From Thermoclostridium caenicola (lineage in GTDB: Bacteria > Bacillota > Clostridia > DSM-8532), in NCBI RefSeq assembly GCF_900142095.1, contig NZ_FQZP01000010.1:1-58099 (forward strand): 58,099 bases of DNA, read 5' to 3'. The position numbers were made by a program, and so were the translations under genes. Below, one piece after another: positions 17,736 through 27,389 of this stretch; position 1 is the stretch's first letter, and each line of letters opens with the position of its first letter. The notes below the pieces were generated by a model. The model made no database searches, had not been told where the DNA came from, and saw nothing but the letters and a program-made list of their open reading frames with translations.

Positions 17736-19166
17736 TCAGGAAGGCGGGGGTCCAAAATTGCTTTCGGACATTTCTGCCTCCTCCTTGAAGAGGCGCATGA
17801 CCGAATCTTCATCCGTCTCCCCGGTCACATAACCTTCCATGGCATCGAGCAAGAAGTTGAAGATGGACATCCCATCATGTTTTCCCAGGGGCTGTTTCAA
17901 CAGGTTATAGATGACGGGATTGACATCCTGCCCGCCCAGGGCATCACGGCGGCTTTCAGCATTTCTCAGGACCGTTCCGGAGAGCACCGATGTTTTGGAA
18001 CCAAGCAAATCACCCGTTGCAAGACCGTATTGGGCGCCTTCTTCCGAACAGTCGAGGGTGATCCACTCGACCAAAGGCCCCAGGATGTCTTTGTTCGGCG
18101 ACGCCTTGTTGACCATGATTCCGATACAACCGGTGTACCATGTTGTAAACGGTGGCATGCATATAGCCCAGTCCCCGCTGGTTTCACTTATGAAATAATC
18201 GGCATCGAAATAGTCAGGGAAAACAACTGTGCCAAACACTTTGCTGCCCGGACCTTCCAGAGCGTTGCTCCATTCATTATTGAACAAGTCGTTGAAATCA
18301 GAGACATAGCCGTTATCAACCAGATACTTCGCAATATCCATATATTCTTCCCATAAGGGGTTTGGCTGATTTTGCGCATAATCCAAGGCGGGATATGAGC
18401 TGGTATCAATCATCCACATAAGGTGTTTGTAGCCGGGGGCTATATAATACCCGTGCTTTTTCAGTTCTTTTGCCGCTTCAATGAACTTGTCCCAGCTTTG
18501 CGTACCGCCTCCGATGATCTCGGCTATTTTTTCAGGGTCGTCCGTTCCCCAAACATCCCTGGCAATGGACCTCCGGTACAGGAATGCAAATGCTGCTGAC
18601 TGATAGGGGAGGGCAATCACTTCCCCGTCCGGATTGCGCCTGACAGCATATTCCGGGATGTCAGCCTTCTTCAGGGCGTTTTCCACATCGATGCCCAGCT
18701 CCTTATAGGTGCAGGCATATTGGGAAAACTCCCCTTTGAGATAATAGGGGGCGAGCCGCTCGTCGAGTACATAGACGTCTACAGCGCCGTCACCGCTCAG
18801 CAGCGACTGCTTGACCATGTTGTGGATATCTGTTTGGCTGTAGTATATTGAACCATCATATTTTTTGATATAGCAATTGCCCCAATGCTTTTTTGCATAG
18901 GCATCGATCATCTGATAGAGATCCCAGTCGGAATATGACACATAGATATTGATTTGGTTTACCTTGCGCGAAGGCGCCTGATCGGTTCCGGTTGGCTCTG
19001 AACCATTCGAATTTTGTGCGTTTTCAGAATTCGCCGCCGTTGTTTCCTCATCTGCCGGCGCAGGGGAAGAGGCGGTATCCCGGGCGGGACGATGCGTCAA
19101 GACCGCCACGGCGATGAGCGCTATGGCCAGGACGGATACGATGGCTATAATCGTGTGTCTCTTCAT
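17736..19166 (-). CDS. Orphan extracellular solute-binding protein (family 1 type)
   Basis: The 476-residue protein has an N-terminal signal or anchor helix (about residues 5-25) without a lipobox Cys, a Ser/Thr/Glu-rich linker to about 65, and a two-domain solute-binding fold. Landmarks shared with the protein at 31034-32509 are YRRSIARDVWGTDDPEKI, a SWDKFIEAAKELKKHGY segment and EWITLDCSEEGAQYGLATG. No permease or ATPase gene lies nearby, so it either serves a transporter elsewhere or acts as a ligand-binding partner of a sensor. The start at 19166 is preceded by GGGGTGG; an ATG seven codons upstream is possible. The ligand is unknown. Confidence 0.8.
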   Translation of the reverse strand: MKRHTIIAIVSVLAIALIAVAVLTHRPARDTASSPAPADEETTAANSENAQNSNGSEPTGTDQAPSRKVNQINIYVSYSDWDLYQMIDAYAKKHWGNCYIKKYDGSIYYSQTDIHNMVKQSLLSGDGAVDVYVLDERLAPYYLKGEFSQYACTYKELGIDVENALKKADIPEYAVRRNPDGEVIALPYQSAAFAFLYRRSIARDVWGTDDPEKIAEIIGGGTQSWDKFIEAAKELKKHGYYIAPGYKHLMWMIDTSSYPALDYAQNQPNPLWEEYMDIAKYLVDNGYVSDFNDLFNNEWSNALEGPGSKVFGTVVFPDYFDADYFISETSGDWAICMPPFTTWYTGCIGIMVNKASPNKDILGPLVEWITLDCSEEGAQYGLATGDLLGSKTSVLSGTVLRNAESRRDALGGQDVNPVIYNLLKQPLGKHDGMSIFNFLLDAMEGYVTGETDEDSVMRLFKEEAEMSESNFGPPPS

Positions 19167-19356
19167 CAGCAAGCCACCCCTATACATCCGATCTTAATAA
19201 GATAATACCATATATTAACTTAATATGAAATAGCGGGACGAAATAGCAGTTACATATGCGCCTGCATCAACAGGTTTATGAGCAACATAAAATCCATGTG
19301 GTATAATAAAGGGAAATCCGCAACTGAGAGCACATCCCGGCAAGGAGGCGTTTTTC

Positions 19357-20241
19357 TTGAAAATCCAGAGCCTGAGCGTCGTCGTTCCCAACAAGAAATG
19401 CATCAATAACTGCCGCTTCTGTGTCAGCCGCATGCATGAAAGCCCGTACAAGAACATGATGGACGAGAACCTTCCGTTCTTCGACCTTTACCAGAGGGAT
19501 TACATAAAAAGGCTGGAGTTTGCGCGGGATAACGGCTGCAATACGGTCATGCTGACCGGCAACTCGGAACCCCAGCAAAACCGCAGCTTCCTGCAAGCCT
19601 TTGGAACTATGAACAACAACCTGTCCAAGCCGTTCCGGTGGATTGAGATGCAGACAACCGGCGTCCTTTTGGACGAATCCTATCTGCGTTTTTTGAGGAA
19701 CCATGTGGGGGTCAGCACCATCAGCGTTTCCCTTTCGGCCTTTGACGATGACATCAATGCCGAGTATAACGGTACGCTGCCGCAGCTGAAAGTGAATCTG
19801 CGCAAGCTGTGCGCCCTCATCAAGAAATATGATTTCAACCTCCGGCTGTCCGTCAACATGACGGACTACTTTACCGGGCGCTCACCGGAAGAAATCCTTA
19901 CCTATGCCCGCCAGGAGCTTTTGGCCGATCAGGTGACCTTCAGGGTGCTGTATACCAGCACCGACGATGTCAATGCCCAGACCCAGCAGGATAAATGGAT
20001 CCTGGAGCACGGCGCCTCACCGGAGACCCTTGATGCCATCAAGAAGTATGTGACCGAAAAAGGAAGGGCACTTGAGATACTGGAATTCGGGGCTGTGAAG
20101 TATTCCGTGATGGGCATGTCAACCGTCATTGACGACGACTGCATGAGCACCGTTCCCAAGGAATCCTTGAAATACGTGATCCTGCAGCCCAACTGCAAGC
20201 TGTATTCCAAGTGGGACGACCCGGCATCGCTGATCTTCTAG
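19357..20241 (+). CDS. Radical SAM protein of unknown function
   Basis: The 294-residue protein carries the canonical CX3CX2C iron-sulfur motif very close to the N terminus (Cys15, Cys19, Cys22 in KCINNCRFCVS), so it should bind a 4Fe-4S cluster and S-adenosylmethionine. A glycine-rich MLTGNSEPQ segment follows, as in the SAM-binding GGE-like region. The C-terminal part contains only scattered cysteines (DDDCMST, QPNCKLYS), so a second cluster is not clear. It starts with TTG, eight bases after AAGGAGG. It lies 66 bases before a type I restriction operon on the same strand. I do not recognise the subfamily and no substrate is evident. Confidence 0.85.
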   Translation: MKIQSLSVVVPNKKCINNCRFCVSRMHESPYKNMMDENLPFFDLYQRDYIKRLEFARDNGCNTVMLTGNSEPQQNRSFLQAFGTMNNNLSKPFRWIEMQTTGVLLDESYLRFLRNHVGVSTISVSLSAFDDDINAEYNGTLPQLKVNLRKLCALIKKYDFNLRLSVNMTDYFTGRSPEEILTYARQELLADQVTFRVLYTSTDDVNAQTQQDKWILEHGASPETLDAIKKYVTEKGRALEILEFGAVKYSVMGMSTVIDDDCMSTVPKESLKYVILQPNCKLYSKWDDPASLIF

Positions 20242-20307
20242 CGTCCATGTCGAATTTGCTATAATTATTGCATCAAGTATAGTCAGCCATCTTGGAGAGG
20301 TGCACAC

Positions 20308-21777
20308 ATGATAACCGGAGAAATCAAGAACAAGATCGACAAAATATGGACGGATATTTGGGCAGGGGGAATTACTAACCCGTTAACAGTGATAGAGCAG
20401 CTTACCTATCTCATGTTCATACGTTCCCTCGATGAAAAGGAGTTGGAGAAAGAGCAATTTGAGGCGCTTACAGGAGAAAAACAGCCCAAAATCTTCCCGC
20501 AGGATGAAGAGGGGCAATCCATGCGATGGAGCAGGTTTAAGACCATGGATCCCCGTAAAATGTATGATATCGTCAGCAATAAGGTATTCCCGTTTATTAA
20601 ATCGCTTAACGGAAACAGTGAGTCGGCGTTCTCCAGATACATGCAGGATGCCATGTTCCTGATACCAACGCCGCAAGTGTTACAAAAAATCGTAACAGGT
20701 CTGGATGAACTCTATGAGTACGATATCAAAGACCGGGACATGCAGGGCGATGTTTATGAATACATGCTGAGCAAACTGTCCACAGCAGGTCAGAACGGCC
20801 AGTTCAGAACGCCCAAGCACATACGGGACATGATGGTGCGCCTCGTTGAGCCTTCGCCCGATGACAAGATATGCGATCCGGCTTGCGGTACTGCGGGATT
20901 CCTCGTTTCTTCGGCTGAATATATCCGGGAAAAATATGAGGCCGTGATGACCAATGAGCAGTGGGAACATTTTGCAGGCGATATGTTTACAGGTTTTGAT
21001 ACAGACAGGACCATGCTACGTATATCCGCAATGAACCTGATGCTCCACTCGGTTACCCAGCCGCATATTACTTATGTGGACAGCGTTTCCAAGCAAAACA
21101 TGATTTCATCAAAATACGATGTGATCCTTGCCAATCCGCCCTTTACGGGAACCGTTGATGCAGAAAGCATCAATGATGACCTGAAAGCCGTATGCAACAC
21201 GAAGAAGACGGAACTTCTGTTTGTTGCCCTCTTTCTGCGGATGCTCCGGAAAGGGGGGCGTTGCGCCTGCATCGTTCCGGACGGTGTATTGTTTGGTTCT
21301 ACAAAAGCCCATAAAGCTTTGCGCAAAGAGCTGGTTGACAACCATCACCTGCGTGCGGTTATCTCCATGCCCAGTGGGGTTTTCAAACCCTATGCCGGTG
21401 TGAGTACCGCTGTTTTGGTGTTTACCAAGACTGGCTCTGGCGGTACCGACAAGGTCTGGTTCTATGACATGAAAGCGGATGGCTATTCACTTGACGATAA
21501 GCGCACGCCTATTCAGGAAAACGACATTCCGGACATTCTTGCGCGTTTTCATAATCTTGAGGGAGAAAAAGATCGCAAGCGGACCGATCAGAGCTTCTTT
21601 GTTGATAAATCGGACATTGTGGCTAATGATTATGATTTGTCCATCAACCGGTACAAAGAGGTGGTGTATGAGAAGGTTCAATATGATCCGCCTGTGGTAA
21701 TTATGGATCGCCTGGACAAACTGAGCCTCGAAATTGCAGAAAAGATGAAGGAGCTAAGGGGGCTTATTGGTGAGTAA
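20308..21777 (+). CDS. hsdM: Type I restriction-modification system, DNA methyltransferase subunit HsdM
   Basis: The 489-residue subunit has an N-terminal HsdM helical domain (about 5-130) and an N6-adenine methyltransferase domain with SAM motif I DPACGTAGF (190-198) and catalytic motif IV NPPF (276-279). It should methylate adenine in the host's recognition sequence, with specificity from HsdS, and take part in the restriction complex. The ribosome site GGAGAGG precedes the ATG. The hsdS gene begins inside its last codons, and hsdR follows, giving the order M-S-R in one operon. Confidence 0.95.
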   Translation: MITGEIKNKIDKIWTDIWAGGITNPLTVIEQLTYLMFIRSLDEKELEKEQFEALTGEKQPKIFPQDEEGQSMRWSRFKTMDPRKMYDIVSNKVFPFIKSLNGNSESAFSRYMQDAMFLIPTPQVLQKIVTGLDELYEYDIKDRDMQGDVYEYMLSKLSTAGQNGQFRTPKHIRDMMVRLVEPSPDDKICDPACGTAGFLVSSAEYIREKYEAVMTNEQWEHFAGDMFTGFDTDRTMLRISAMNLMLHSVTQPHITYVDSVSKQNMISSKYDVILANPPFTGTVDAESINDDLKAVCNTKKTELLFVALFLRMLRKGGRCACIVPDGVLFGSTKAHKALRKELVDNHHLRAVISMPSGVFKPYAGVSTAVLVFTKTGSGGTDKVWFYDMKADGYSLDDKRTPIQENDIPDILARFHNLEGEKDRKRTDQSFFVDKSDIVANDYDLSINRYKEVVYEKVQYDPPVVIMDRLDKLSLEIAEKMKELRGLIGE

Positions 21778-22897
21778 AACAAGGCTTGGTGATATTTGTA
21801 CCATTATTAAGGGAACAAAGGTTGAACAAACTGAACAAGACTGCAATTCTATACGTTATATTCAGATCGAGGATCTTAGAAGTAATGAGTGCATAAAGTA
21901 TTGTGAGAAAAAAGAACATTATGTAATTGCAAATCCACGCGATATTATTATTGCATGGGATGGGGCTAATGCAGGAACAGTTGGTTTTGGATTAAGTGGT
22001 GCAATAGGAAGTACGCTGGCTATTATAAGATTGAATAGGGAGGATTTTGATACTAGATTTCTTGGAATGCTTTTGCGCAAGAAGTTTAATTATTTAAGAA
22101 GTAATTGCACTGGTGCCACTATACCTCATATTAACAGAAGATCTCTTGAAGAGATAAAAATTCCCTTATTGCCCCTCGAAACCCAAAAGCAAATAGCCAA
22201 AACCTTGGACACAATATCAGAGCTGCTTTCCTTGCGCAAACAGCAGCTAGCTGAATTGAATAATCTGACTAAGTCTATCTTTTATGATATGTTTGGTGAT
22301 CCGGCAACAAACGAGAAAGGTTGGGATATAGGTACCATTCGAGATATTGTTGCTGATGTAAAATATGGCACAAGTAAACCTGCTCAAGAAAAAGGGAAAT
22401 TTATATATCTTCGCATGAACAATATAACATATGACGGAGATATGGATTATTCAGACATTAAATATATAGATCTACCCGAGCATGAAGTAGAGAAATATTT
22501 AGTCAAGAAGGGTGATGTGCTTTTTAACCGTACAAATAGCAAAGAATTGGTAGGGAAAACTGCGGTATTCAAAAATGATACACCTATGGTGATCGCTGGT
22601 TATATTATTAGAATTAGAGTAAATGAACGGGCGGATCCCGAGTTTTTGTCTGCAATTTTAAACTCCAGGTATGGCAAGGAAACACTGTATGGAATGTGTA
22701 AAGCAATTATTGGGCAGGCAAATATAAATGCGCAAGAACTGCAAAATATTCGTATTTTTATTCCACCTATTTCTTTGCAAAAGCAATTTGCAACAATAGT
22801 TTGTAAAATCGAAGAGCAAAAATCCCTCGTGAGAAAAGCCATCCAAGAGACACAGCTTCTGTTTGACAGCCTGATGAGCCAATACTTTGACGAATAA
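21770..22897 (+). CDS. hsdS: Type I restriction-modification system, specificity subunit HsdS
   Basis: The 375-residue protein has two target-recognition domains (about 1-140 and 180-340), each followed by a conserved helix region: LPLETQKQIAKTLDTISELL in the middle and an equivalent helix at the C terminus. Each half reads one part of a bipartite target. The start is GTG at 21770, overlapping the end of hsdM by eight bases, with AGGGGG seven bases upstream; a TTG one codon earlier is possible. Both target-recognition domains are strikingly AT-rich compared with hsdM and hsdR and with the short central region, a sign of domain exchange by horizontal transfer. Confidence 0.93.
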   Translation: MSKTRLGDICTIIKGTKVEQTEQDCNSIRYIQIEDLRSNECIKYCEKKEHYVIANPRDIIIAWDGANAGTVGFGLSGAIGSTLAIIRLNREDFDTRFLGMLLRKKFNYLRSNCTGATIPHINRRSLEEIKIPLLPLETQKQIAKTLDTISELLSLRKQQLAELNNLTKSIFYDMFGDPATNEKGWDIGTIRDIVADVKYGTSKPAQEKGKFIYLRMNNITYDGDMDYSDIKYIDLPEHEVEKYLVKKGDVLFNRTNSKELVGKTAVFKNDTPMVIAGYIIRIRVNERADPEFLSAILNSRYGKETLYGMCKAIIGQANINAQELQNIRIFIPPISLQKQFATIVCKIEEQKSLVRKAIQETQLLFDSLMSQYFDE

Positions 22898-22914
22898 AGT
22901 TGAGGTGCGGAATC

Positions 22915-25900
22915 ATGTCTGCAAACTTTGACTTCTTGCACGGTAAGCCTGAATATAAACTATTCTCACAAGCCTGCATTGAGGCCGAGCGGGTATTGGC
23001 CACCTCTCCCGCCATGGCGGCTATCGGCTGCCGTAAGGCCTTGGAGCTTGCCGTCAAATGGGTCTATTCAGCAGACAACACCATGCAGATGCCTTATAAG
23101 GATAACTTGCAGGCATTGATCCACGAGCCAACCTTCAAGTATTCCGTTACAAAGCAGACATGGAGCAAGCTCCCGTATATCATCAAGCTTGGCAATCTGG
23201 CTGTTCATACCGAAAAATCTGTTAGCCGGGGCGAAGCTGTTTTGGCTTTATCGGCTCTTTTTGAGTTCATCCAGTGGATTGACTACTGCTACGGAACCGA
23301 ATATAAAGAGCGTCAATTTAATGAGGCAATTATTCCGACCGAAAAAGTTATCCTCGACGAAGCCAAAATCAAAAGGATGCAAAGTCTGATCGAGCAGAAG
23401 GATACGGAGATTGAGGCTCTGCGGGCGCAGATTGCGGCCATGAGCGCCAAATACACCGAGGAAAAGGATGCGAAAAAGGAAGAGCGGCGATTTACGCCTG
23501 TGGATATTACCGAATACCAGACCCGTAAGACGTATATCGATGTGGAACTGAAGCTGCTCGGTTGGACCTTTGGAGATGATGTGCTGGAAGAAGTTGAACT
23601 CTATGGTATGCCCAATCCGCAAGGAATCGGCTATGCCGATTATGTCCTTTACGGAAAGGACGGGCTCCCCCTTGCCGTCATCGAGGCCAAACGCACATCA
23701 AAAGAACCAAATGTTGGTGTAAAACAGGCAAGGCTGTATGCGGATTGCCTTGAAAGAATGACTGGGAGAAGGCCAATTATCTTTACCACAAACGGCTTTG
23801 AGACATATATCTGGGATGATGTCACCTCTCCGCAGCGAAAGGTCAGCGGCATCTTTTCCAAGGCTGACCTGGAAAAGCTGATCAACCGCCGCACGGAAAT
23901 GAAACCGCTCAACGAGGTACCCATTGATGACAGAATAACAGACCGCTATTACCAGAAGGAAGCTGTCCGAGCCGTATGCGACAGTATCCAGAAGGGCCAC
24001 AGAAAATTCCTGCTGGTCATGGCTACTGGAACCGGTAAAACAAGAACGGCCGCCAGCTTAACGGATGTATTGTCCCGCGGAGGCTATGTGACCAATGTGC
24101 TTTTCCTGGCCGACAGAACCGCCCTGGTGTGCCAGGCCAAGGATGCGTTCAAGAACTATCTTCCGGACATGTCCCTTTGTAACCTGCTTAACAACAAGGA
24201 AGATAAAAACGCGCGCATTGTTTTTTCAACCTATCCTACCATGCTGAATGCGATTGATACGGCAAAAAATGAGGCGGGACAGCGTCTTTTCTCGCCTGCC
24301 CATTTTGACTTGATTATCGTTGATGAAGCGCACAGAAGCATCTTTAAGAAATATCGGGCCATCTTTGAGTATTTCGATGCCATGTTGGTCGGTTTGACAG
24401 CCACGCCCAGGAATGATGTGGACCGAAATACTTACGAATTCTTTGAGTTGGAAAGAGGTGTCCCGACCTTCGCCTATGAATATGAAACAGCGGTCAATGT
24501 TGACCATGTGCTGGTTCCATACCGAAATATCGAGGTCAAACTGAAGTTCCTTGAGGAGGGCATTGTCTATGATGAACTCTCCGAAGAGGATAAGGAACGG
24601 TATGAAGAGGATTTCACAGACGAAGATGGAGAGATGCCTGAGTATATCCCTTCTCCTGAGCTCAACGAATTCATTTTTAACCAGTCCACCGTCGATACGG
24701 TTCTAGAAGATTTGATGACAAAGGGGCTGAAGGTTGCCGGCGGAGACAGGCTGGGGAAGACCATCATCTTTGCGCAAAACAAAAGGCATGCCCAATACAT
24801 CGTGGAGAGATTTAATGCATTATATCCCCAATATAAAGGAGGCTTTGCGCAGCGAGTGGTCTGTGACGACAATTACGCACAAACCATCATCACAGATTTC
24901 AAGGTTCCCGATAAAGAGCCCCATATCGCCGTTTCGGTTGATATGCTGGATACCGGTGTTGATGTCCCTGAGATTGTTAATCTGGTATTTTTCAAGCGTG
25001 TCCGCTCCAAGATAAAGTTCTGGCAGATGATTGGCCGCGGAACAAGACTTTGCAAGGATTTGTTCGGGCCGGGAAAGGACAAGCAGTACTTCCTGATATT
25101 CGACTATCTTGGCAATTTTGAGTTTTTCAGGACCCATAAAGAGGGGATAGAAGGCAGTGAAGTACAGAGTTTGACTGAGGCGATATTTGCAAAAAGGGTA
25201 CGTTTGATTCATCATCTCCAGCACGCTGATTATATGGATGAAGCGCATCAGGCGCTGCGCGATTCCCTCGTGGAGACAGTGCTGGCGCAAATCAATGCGC
25301 TGAATCCGGAACTGATATCGGTAAAACTGCAACTGCAGCATGTGGAGAAATATAAGCACAAAGAGGCGTTTGTTTGCCTTTCGGAAAACGACAAAGAGAA
25401 TTTGATCAAATGCCTTGCACCCTTGGTTTACATGGATGATGCCGATGAACATGCCAAACGGTTTGACAATTTCATGTATGGGCTCATGCTTGCCTTGCTG
25501 GAAGGCAAAGCGCAGTATAGCAGGGGCAGGAAAGAACTTATAAATATCAGCAACAGCCTGCAAAGAAAGGCAACCGTTCCCCAAGTCAACAGCAAGATTG
25601 AGCTAATCAAAACTATTGGCAGTAATGAATTCTGGGATAATGCCAACATTTTAAATTTTGAAAAGGTGCGTGTTGAGCTTCGGGAACTCATCAAGTTTAT
25701 CATGGAAGGCGAAGACAGGAAGATCATCTATACCAATCTCCAGGATGAGGTTATTTCCGTTCAGGAGGGTAAAAACATTGATCCCGGCTTTACTTTTGAA
25801 GATTACAAACTTAAAGTGAACCGTTATATTGAGGAGAATAAAGACCACATCGCCATTTATAAACTCCGGCATAACGTACCTCTTACCCAGGCCGATTATA

Positions 25901-26262
25901 AGGAATTGGAGCGCATCTTTACGGGAGAGCTTGGTACGGCTGAAGATTATCAAAGGGAGTTTAAGGATACGCCCTTCGGTTTGCTTGTCAGGAAAATTGC
26001 CAAATTGGATTATCAGGCGGCATGTGAGGCTTTCAGCGAGTTTATTAACGACCAGTCCCTCAATCAGGAGCAAATCGTCTTTGTGAAAAAAGTTATCGAC
26101 TATATTGTCAAAAACGGTTATATCGAAAACATATCGGAGCTGATGAAACCGCCCTTTGACAAGCCGCAAAGCTTTATCAGGCTGTTTGACAGCACGAAGC
26201 AAAGGAAAATGGTTGAAACAATTAACAAGATAAAGGAAAACGCCACTAAGATAGTTGGCTAA
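22915..26262 (+). CDS. hsdR: Type I restriction-modification system, endonuclease/translocase subunit HsdR
   Basis: The 1115-residue subunit begins with a DUF4145-like domain (about 5-125), then a coiled coil (about 145-190). Next comes the PD-(D/E)XK nuclease (Asp242 in YADYVLYG; Glu257 and Lys259 in AVIEAKRTS), then a superfamily 2 motor (Walker A ATGTGKT at 370-376, DEAHRS, GLTATPRNDVDRNT, MIGRGTRLC) and an EcoEI-like C-terminal domain. It should translocate and cleave unmethylated DNA with HsdM and HsdS. The ATG at 22915 is preceded by GAGGTG and lies 17 bases after hsdS. All key motifs are intact. Confidence 0.95.
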   Translation: MSANFDFLHGKPEYKLFSQACIEAERVLATSPAMAAIGCRKALELAVKWVYSADNTMQMPYKDNLQALIHEPTFKYSVTKQTWSKLPYIIKLGNLAVHTEKSVSRGEAVLALSALFEFIQWIDYCYGTEYKERQFNEAIIPTEKVILDEAKIKRMQSLIEQKDTEIEALRAQIAAMSAKYTEEKDAKKEERRFTPVDITEYQTRKTYIDVELKLLGWTFGDDVLEEVELYGMPNPQGIGYADYVLYGKDGLPLAVIEAKRTSKEPNVGVKQARLYADCLERMTGRRPIIFTTNGFETYIWDDVTSPQRKVSGIFSKADLEKLINRRTEMKPLNEVPIDDRITDRYYQKEAVRAVCDSIQKGHRKFLLVMATGTGKTRTAASLTDVLSRGGYVTNVLFLADRTALVCQAKDAFKNYLPDMSLCNLLNNKEDKNARIVFSTYPTMLNAIDTAKNEAGQRLFSPAHFDLIIVDEAHRSIFKKYRAIFEYFDAMLVGLTATPRNDVDRNTYEFFELERGVPTFAYEYETAVNVDHVLVPYRNIEVKLKFLEEGIVYDELSEEDKERYEEDFTDEDGEMPEYIPSPELNEFIFNQSTVDTVLEDLMTKGLKVAGGDRLGKTIIFAQNKRHAQYIVERFNALYPQYKGGFAQRVVCDDNYAQTIITDFKVPDKEPHIAVSVDMLDTGVDVPEIVNLVFFKRVRSKIKFWQMIGRGTRLCKDLFGPGKDKQYFLIFDYLGNFEFFRTHKEGIEGSEVQSLTEAIFAKRVRLIHHLQHADYMDEAHQALRDSLVETVLAQINALNPELISVKLQLQHVEKYKHKEAFVCLSENDKENLIKCLAPLVYMDDADEHAKRFDNFMYGLMLALLEGKAQYSRGRKELINISNSLQRKATVPQVNSKIELIKTIGSNEFWDNANILNFEKVRVELRELIKFIMEGEDRKIIYTNLQDEVISVQEGKNIDPGFTFEDYKLKVNRYIEENKDHIAIYKLRHNVPLTQADYKELERIFTGELGTAEDYQREFKDTPFGLLVRKIAKLDYQAACEAFSEFINDQSLNQEQIVFVKKVIDYIVKNGYIENISELMKPPFDKPQSFIRLFDSTKQRKMVETINKIKENATKIVG

Positions 26263-26385
26263 GAATGCGATTGCGGGGATATAAGGGTGGTGCTTCGAGT
26301 TTTGAGAACTCATACTGAAAATTTTGAGTATATCCAGGTTGATTTATTTCCCCACAGTAGTATAATTACAATTAATTGAAAATGA
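26263..26385 (+). promoter_or_regulatory. Intergenic region with promoter of the thiamine salvage operon
   Basis: TTGATT (26339-26344) and TATAAT (26361-26366) are 16 bases apart and lie just upstream of the TPP aptamer. No gene is seen in this stretch, and no clear terminator of hsdR was identified. Confidence 0.6.
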
Positions 26386-26478
26386 CAATGGGGAGCTTGC
26401 TGAAGCAGGCTGAGAGTAAGCTGTATCGCTTAGACCCATCGAACCTGATTTGGGTAATGCCAACGCAGGGAAATATGG
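26386..26478 (+). ncRNA. TPP riboswitch (THI element)
   Basis: The conserved blocks are present in order: GGGGAGC, GGCTGAGAG, the variable P3 arm, GACCC, GAACCTGAT, GGGTAATGCC and GCAGGGAA. This is the thiamine pyrophosphate aptamer. It lies between a promoter and an intrinsic terminator upstream of thiM, so thiamine pyrophosphate should stop transcription of the thiM-thiE-HAD-thiD operon. Confidence 0.95.
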
Positions 26479-26490
26479 TGCAGAGGATGC

Positions 26491-26528
26491 TGCATATATG
26501 CTGCTTGTTGGCGTATATGCATTTTTTT
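26491..26528 (+). terminator. Riboswitch-controlled terminator before thiM
   Basis: TGCATATATGC (26491-26501) pairs with GCGTATATGCA (26511-26521), followed by a run of seven T. It is the expression platform of the TPP riboswitch. Confidence 0.85.
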
Positions 26529-26567
26529 ATATTTTAGAACCCCTTGGATTGGAAAGGAGAGAACCGT

Positions 26568-27389
26568 ATGCTGAAGGATTGCCTTGAAAATGTCCGACTG
26601 AGAAAACCCCTTGTCCACAATATCACCAATTATGTCACCGTCAACGATGTGGCCAACGTGCTGCTTGCCTGCGGGGCAAGCCCCATCATGTCGGACGATC
26701 CGGAGGAAGTAGAGGAGATCACGTCCATTTGCGGCGGGTTGTGCATCAACATCGGAACCCTGAATCAGCAAACCATACCTTCCATGTTTCTTGCCGGGAA
26801 AACCAGCAACAAGCTGGGGCATAAGGTGGTGCTGGATCCGGTCGGGGCGGGAGCCAGTAAGCTGCGCACCGATACGGCCGTCAAACTGATGGACGAGATC
26901 CGGTTTGATGCTATCAGGGGAAACATTTCGGAGATCAAGACCCTGGCGCTGGGAAGCGGCAGAACGAAGGGCGTGGACGCCGATGTGGCCGATGCCGTCA
27001 CGGAGGATTCCCTGGATGAAGCCGTAGCGTTTGTAAAGGCATTCGCCCAGAAGGCGGGTTCCATCATCATTGTGACGGGAGCCATTGACCTGGTATCCGA
27101 TGGCGGGAAGTGCTATGTGATCCGCAACGGCCGGGCTGAAATGGGAAGAATTACGGGTACGGGCTGCCAGCTTTCCGCATTGATAACCGCGTACCTTGCG
27201 GCAAACCCGGAAAACGCCCTTGAAGCGGCTGCGGCGGCTGTTTGCGCCATGGGCCTTGCGGGAGAGCTGGGCTGGCAGAGCATGCAGCCTTCCGACGGCA
27301 ACACCGCGTACCGGAGCAGGATCATCGACGCCATTTACCATATGGACGGAGAAACATTGGAAAGAGGGGCGAAGTATGAAACTCGATAA
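26568..27389 (+). CDS. thiM: Hydroxyethylthiazole kinase
   Basis: The 273-residue enzyme phosphorylates 4-methyl-5-(2-hydroxyethyl)thiazole in thiamine salvage. Landmarks are the N-terminal PLVHNITNYVTVNDVANVLLA, LDPVGAGAS in the substrate/nucleotide region, IRGNISEI, and the anion-hole/catalytic segment ITGTGCQLSA with the catalytic Cys. The start at 26568 has AAGGAG nine bases upstream; a codon 24 bases earlier in frame is less likely. It is the first gene behind the TPP riboswitch. Its end overlaps thiE by 14 bases. Confidence 0.95.
   Translation: MLKDCLENVRLRKPLVHNITNYVTVNDVANVLLACGASPIMSDDPEEVEEITSICGGLCINIGTLNQQTIPSMFLAGKTSNKLGHKVVLDPVGAGASKLRTDTAVKLMDEIRFDAIRGNISEIKTLALGSGRTKGVDADVADAVTEDSLDEAVAFVKAFAQKAGSIIIVTGAIDLVSDGGKCYVIRNGRAEMGRITGTGCQLSALITAYLAANPENALEAAAAAVCAMGLAGELGWQSMQPSDGNTAYRSRIIDAIYHMDGETLERGAKYETR

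Noticed and set aside
20308-26262. A phase-variable type I system with inverting hsdS genes
   Set aside because: Only one hsdS is present and no recombinase, silent hsdS cassette or internal inverted repeat was seen in the window.
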